A stretch of 10,412 nt of DNA from Elstera litoralis (GTDB taxonomy: Bacteria; Pseudomonadota; Alphaproteobacteria; Elsterales; Elsteraceae). Positions 7,463-10,412 of this stretch are shown here, piece after piece; position 1 is the first letter of the stretch; every line of letters begins with the position of its first letter. Made by a program: the position numbers and the translations under genes. The notes beneath the pieces were generated by a model, which was not told where the DNA came from, searched no databases, and was given only the letters and a program-made list of their open reading frames with translations. Location: positions 1 to 10,412 of the forward strand of contig NZ_LAJY01000139.1 of the NCBI RefSeq assembly GCF_000963705.1. The letters run 5' to 3'.

Positions 7463-7655
7463 TGAAAACTCTGATAAATTTGCCTCTGAAAGCGGGGGGA
7501 CTATGCCCTATGGCGCACCGCCTGACCAGGGGGGCAATGCCGCAGGCGGGCCTCGGGACAGCCGTCGCGGCCCATCTAACCAAAATTTAATGAGCCCCTG
7601 CCGCTGCATCGCCGTATCTGATAGAAAGAGTATCGAGTTAGGAGTTTACCGGTCC
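7463..7655. promoter_or_regulatory. Divergent intergenic region between the membrane protein and response regulator genes
   Basis: These 193 bp must hold promoters for both divergent genes. The end nearest the response regulator has AGGAG at 7640-7644, 11 bases before its ATG. GTATC occurs twice (7614-7618 and 7630-7634), but the spacing is unlike the usual 10-11-bp direct repeats of OmpR-type regulators. The upstream codons readable from 7503 are not regulator-like. I see no convincing -35/-10 pair, terminator or RNA gene. Confidence 0.5.
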
Positions 7656-8333
7656 ATGCGCATTTTGGTCATCGAAGACGATGTCGATACCGCCGCCTAT
7701 ATGGTGAAGGGGCTGAAAGAGAGCGGCTATATCGTCGACCATGCCGCCGATGGCAAAGACGGGCTGTTTCACAGCATGAGCGGCAGTTACGATGTGTTGA
7801 TCGTTGACCGCATGCTGCCGGGGCTCGATGGGCTCTCGATCATCCAAGCGCTGCGGGCGGCGGGCAATAAAACCCCCGTGTTGATCCTCTCGGCCCTATC
7901 GGCGGTCGATGACCGGGTGCGCGGCTTGCGGGCGGGCGGCGACGATTATCTGACCAAGCCTTACGCTTTTTCTGAACTGGTCGCGCGCATCGAAGTGCTG
8001 CTGCGGCGCGGCGCGGGCGAGGCGGTAACGACCAAGCTGCGCGTGGCCGATTTGGAAATGGATCTTCTCTCGCGCCTCGTGACGCGCGGCGGCCAGGAAA
8101 TCGACCTGCAACCGCGCGAGTTCATGCTGCTCGAATATCTCATGCGCAACGCCGGGCATGTGGTGACGCGGACAATGCTGCTGGAGCACGTGTGGGATTA
8201 TCACTTCGACCCGCAAACCAATGTGATCGACGTGCATATTTCGCGCCTCCGGCAAAAGATCGATAAGAACTTCCCCAAATCGCTGCTGCAAACCATTCGC
8301 GGTGCGGGCTACTGCCTGCGCGCGCCGGAATAA
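7656..8333 (+). CDS. OmpR/PhoB-family two-component response regulator
   Basis: The 225-residue protein is a DNA-binding response regulator. The receiver domain (1-118) has the acidic pocket E7-D8-D9 in VIEDD, the phosphoacceptor D51 in LIVDRMLPGLDG, the switch serine S79 in LILSAL and the conserved K101 in LTKPYAFSEL. A short linker leads to the winged-helix effector domain (about 127-224), with the LQPREFMLLEYLMRNAGHVV and NVIDVHISRLRQKID signatures and the closing IRGAGYCLR. All residues needed for phosphorylation are present. The start at ATG 7656 gives the canonical MRILVIEDD; an upstream in-frame start at 7503 would add 51 residues with no family likeness. The kinase gene follows after 11 bp, so the two are co-transcribed. 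The regulated genes cannot be read from the sequence; the adjacent protease and the divergent membrane protein are the obvious candidates. Confidence 0.95.
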   Translation: MRILVIEDDVDTAAYMVKGLKESGYIVDHAADGKDGLFHSMSGSYDVLIVDRMLPGLDGLSIIQALRAAGNKTPVLILSALSAVDDRVRGLRAGGDDYLTKPYAFSELVARIEVLLRRGAGEAVTTKLRVADLEMDLLSRLVTRGGQEIDLQPREFMLLEYLMRNAGHVVTRTMLLEHVWDYHFDPQTNVIDVHISRLRQKIDKNFPKSLLQTIRGAGYCLRAPE

Positions 8334-8344
8334 GTGCCTCCCCG

Positions 8345-9757
8345 ATGAGGAAGCTGCTGCGCCATTGGACCGTTCGGGTCGTGGCGGTTTATGCGTCGCT
8401 GTTCGTCGTGTCGGTGCTCACGCTGCTCGGCTTCGTTTATGGCGTGACCATTGGGCTGATCGACCGGCAGTTGAACGATACGATCGTGACGGAAATTTCC
8501 AGCCTATCGGACGGCTACCGCGAGCATGGGCTGAACGGGCTGATCGATCAGATCAACGAGCGGATTGCGGCGGATCGGGTCGGCTCAGGCATCTATCTGC
8601 TCACCGATGGCGATTTTACCCGCGTGGCCGGAAATCTGCCCGCCTGGCCGTCGGACGCCGAGCGCGAGGGGCGCTGGGCCACCTTCCGCATCCCGCAGGC
8701 GGGAACCGAGGAGGAGCCGCAAACGCTGGATGCGGCACGGGCGCGCGCCATGTCGTTTCTGCTCACCGAAGGCTATCACCTGCTGGTTGGCCGCACCTTG
8801 GTGGAGCGCGCGAGTTTCGAGAAGCTGATTTTCCAAGCGCTGCTGTGGGCAATGGCGGCGGCGGCGTTTCTGGCGCTGGTCGGCGGCGTGGTGATGGGCC
8901 GCGATATGCGCCGCCGCCTGGAAGGGATCAACCGCACGACCCGGCATATCATCTTAGGGGATTTGCAGCAACGCGTGCCGGTGTCGGGCAGCGGCGACGA
9001 GTTCGACGGGCTGGCGAAGAACCTTAACGCGATGCTGACGCAGATCGATCAGCTCATGCGCGCGGGGCGGGAAGTGACGGATAATATCGCCCACGATCTG
9101 CGCTCGCCGTTGACCCGGCTGAAAACCCGGTTGGAAGTGACGCTGATGAGCCACGATCCGCCGCAGATGCAGGGCGCGTTGGAAAAGACCGTTTCCGAGC
9201 TCGATAACGTGCTGCACACGTTCAACGCGATTCTGTCGATTTCCCAGGCCGAAGCCGGGGCCGGGCGGCAGGAGATGACCGATCTCGATTTGGCCGATCT
9301 GGTTGCTGATATCGCCGATCTCTATCAGGCCGTGGCCGAGGATAAAGCAATTGCGCTCAGTATCGAGCGCAGCCAGCCGACGCGCCTGCGCGGCAATCGG
9401 CATCTGCTGTTTCAGGCCCTCGCCAATCTCGTTGATAATGCGATCAAATATTCGCCAAGCGGCGGGCGGGTAACGCTCGCCGTCGCGCCTCAGGGCGACG
9501 GCGGCTCGGTGGTGGTCGCCGATACCGGGCCGGGCATTCCAACCGAGGAGCGCGCGCATGTGCTGCACCGTTTCGTGCGCCTGGAACAGAGCCGCACGAC
9601 GCCCGGCAATGGCCTGGGGCTTAGCCTCGTGTCGGCGGTGGCGGGTCTCCATAATGGCTCCCTTATTTTAGGCGACAATCACCCAGGGTTGCGGGCAGAA
9701 TTGATTTTGGGGCTGCCCGCGCAGGACACCGCCTCCAAAAGCGTAGCTGGTGCGTAA
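8345..9757 (+). CDS. HAMP-domain sensor histidine kinase
   Basis: The 470-residue inner-membrane sensor is the partner of the preceding regulator. A first membrane helix (about 11-36) is followed by a periplasmic domain of about 125 residues, a second membrane helix (about 163-184), and a HAMP linker (about 185-237, ending GDEFDGLAKNLNAML). The HisKA dimerisation domain carries the phosphorylated H250 in NIAHDLRSPLTRLKTRLEV. The ATPase domain shows the N box NLVDNAIKYSP (N361, N365), the G1 box DTGPGIP (D393-P399) and the G2 box GNGLGLSLV (421-429). The layout matches EnvZ/QseC-type kinases that phosphorylate OmpR-family regulators. The periplasmic domain has no motif I recognise, so the stimulus is unknown. 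The ATG at 8345 lies 11 bp after the regulator stop. Confidence 0.95.
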   Translation: MRKLLRHWTVRVVAVYASLFVVSVLTLLGFVYGVTIGLIDRQLNDTIVTEISSLSDGYREHGLNGLIDQINERIAADRVGSGIYLLTDGDFTRVAGNLPAWPSDAEREGRWATFRIPQAGTEEEPQTLDAARARAMSFLLTEGYHLLVGRTLVERASFEKLIFQALLWAMAAAAFLALVGGVVMGRDMRRRLEGINRTTRHIILGDLQQRVPVSGSGDEFDGLAKNLNAMLTQIDQLMRAGREVTDNIAHDLRSPLTRLKTRLEVTLMSHDPPQMQGALEKTVSELDNVLHTFNAILSISQAEAGAGRQEMTDLDLADLVADIADLYQAVAEDKAIALSIERSQPTRLRGNRHLLFQALANLVDNAIKYSPSGGRVTLAVAPQGDGGSVVVADTGPGIPTEERAHVLHRFVRLEQSRTTPGNGLGLSLVSAVAGLHNGSLILGDNHPGLRAELILGLPAQDTASKSVAGA

Positions 9758-9778
9758 CCCCGAGGTCTGAGTTTCAAC

Positions 9779-9783
9779 AGGAG
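9779..9783 (+). promoter_or_regulatory. Ribosome binding site of the serralysin-like gene
   Basis: AGGAG lies eight bases before ATG 9792, a near-ideal Shine-Dalgarno placement. It selects 9792 over the out-of-frame ATG at 9784. The gap from the kinase stop is only 34 bp and has no hairpin, so read-through from the two-component genes is likely. Confidence 0.75.
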
Positions 9784-9791
9784 ATGAGAAC

Positions 9792-10412
9792 ATGGCGCAG
9801 CCGGTAATTCCTACTTTGACGGCATCGGACCAATCGGTTGCGGTCTCAACGCTGGTCGACGATAGCCTTGGGCGTTGGAACGCGACCAGCGTTAAAGGAA
9901 CGGCGGTGACGGTTCAGTATAGTTTCGCAACCTCGGTCGCGTCCTATGCCAATCAGTTTATCGATACTCGGGCGGGCCTGACGAGTTTTCAGGCCTTCGA
10001 CGACACGATGAAGGCGCAAGCCCGCGAGGCGCTCGCGGCTTGGTCGGCCGTTACCAATATCAATTTCGTCGAAGTGGCCGACACGAGTTCCGTTGGGATG
10101 CGGTTTTTCACGCTCAGCGACGCCAGCGCCGATTCTGCGGGCTTTGCGTGGGGGGCGGGAACCGGTAGCCAAATCGGCAGTTCCTATCGGGGCGATGTTT
10201 GGATCAATCGGGCACAGACCGATACGGGCTATAGTCCGTTGCTGCTGCTGCATGAAATTGGCCATGCGCTGGGCCTCAAGCATCCCCATGAAAGCCCTGT
10301 TTTGGCGGATGCGAAGGACAGTATTCAAACGACGGTTATGTCCTACGACCAGGAATATAATTACGATATTAAGGTGACGGCGACGCGCACGGCGACCGGG
10401 GTAAACTGGTCA
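9792..10412 (+). CDS. Serralysin-like M10 metalloprotease (C-terminus cut by window edge)
   Basis: The visible 207 residues are the catalytic part of a serralysin-type (M10B, metzincin) zinc protease. The zinc site LLHEIGHALGLKHPH supplies H154, E155, H158 and H164 (HExxHxxGxxHP), followed by the Met-turn VMSY with M183 and Y185, a zinc ligand in the resting serralysins. Before it are the helix with LAAWSAVTNINFVEV and the glycine-rich SAGFAWGAGTGSQIG stretch typical of the fold. There is no N-terminal signal peptide, as expected for type I secretion, whose signal and RTX calcium-binding repeats lie at the C-terminus, here beyond the window. Family members are usually 450 residues or more. 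It follows the histidine kinase by 34 bp on the same strand. It probably acts outside the cell on host, competitor or nutrient proteins; the substrate is unknown. The frame is open to the window end. Confidence 0.92.
   Translation, partial: MAQPVIPTLTASDQSVAVSTLVDDSLGRWNATSVKGTAVTVQYSFATSVASYANQFIDTRAGLTSFQAFDDTMKAQAREALAAWSAVTNINFVEVADTSSVGMRFFTLSDASADSAGFAWGAGTGSQIGSSYRGDVWINRAQTDTGYSPLLLLHEIGHALGLKHPHESPVLADAKDSIQTTVMSYDQEYNYDIKVTATRTATGVNWS

Noticed and set aside
6815..7465. A 216-codon plus-strand frame opposite the membrane-protein gene
   Set aside because: It is Gln/Gly/Arg-rich with no hydrophobic core or domain, and the opposite strand encodes clear membrane helices.
7614..7634. GTATC direct repeat as a response-regulator binding site
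   Set aside because: Only five bases are repeated and the spacing of 16 bp does not match the usual OmpR-type half-site distance.
7503..7655. Upstream in-frame extension of the response regulator
   Set aside because: The extra 51 codons look nothing like a receiver domain, whereas ATG 7656 gives the canonical MRILVIEDD start with AGGAG upstream.
9758..9791. Terminator between the kinase and protease genes
   Set aside because: No inverted repeat followed by a T-run is present in these 34 bp.
1..10412. CRISPR array, tRNA, rRNA, riboswitch or defence system
   Set aside because: No regularly spaced repeats, cloverleaf, rRNA sequence or recognisable defence domains are seen; the genes are transposition, proline catabolism, membrane, two-component and protease genes.

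Overview
The window looks like chromosomal DNA of a GC-rich alphaproteobacterium, most likely of the Rhodospirillales or a related group. The signs are the strong G/C third-position bias, a PutA without an N-terminal DNA-binding extension beside a divergent Lrp-type regulator, and a type-I-secreted metalloprotease. The taxonomic placement is inference; no rRNA or tRNA gene is present to confirm it.

Positions 1-2264 are the larger part of an IS66-family insertion sequence, read on the minus strand and cut by the left edge. In transcription order it holds a terminus beginning GTAAGCGC, a single reading frame that joins TnpA and TnpB, and a DDE transposase (TnpC) that is open for all 455 visible codons. 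The element ends 70 bp downstream of the next gene, so it does not interrupt any gene visible here.

Positions 2335-6119 are a proline-catabolism locus: a minus-strand Lrp/AsnC regulator (putR-like), a 181-bp AT-richer divergent intergenic region with two inverted repeats, and plus-strand putA (proline dehydrogenase plus P5C dehydrogenase). As given, putA is broken by two one-base deletions, each fitting TTT read as TT. Every other part of the protein, including the catalytic residues, is well preserved, so sequencing error or a very recent lesion is likely.

Positions 6122-7462 carry, convergent with putA, a 446-residue protein with an HdeD/DUF308-like membrane half and a soluble half with a His-then-Cys motif pair reminiscent of permuted papain-fold enzymes. 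After a 193-bp divergent intergenic region come an OmpR-type response regulator and its HAMP histidine kinase (7656-9757, plus strand). Only 34 bp later begins a serralysin-type zinc metalloprotease cut by the right edge at codon 207. The three plus-strand genes may form one transcription unit in which the sensor pair sits next to a secreted protease.

I did not find a clearly new multigene system. The most unusual items are the HdeD/papain-like fusion protein, the in-frame TnpA-TnpB joining, and the doubly frameshifted putA.
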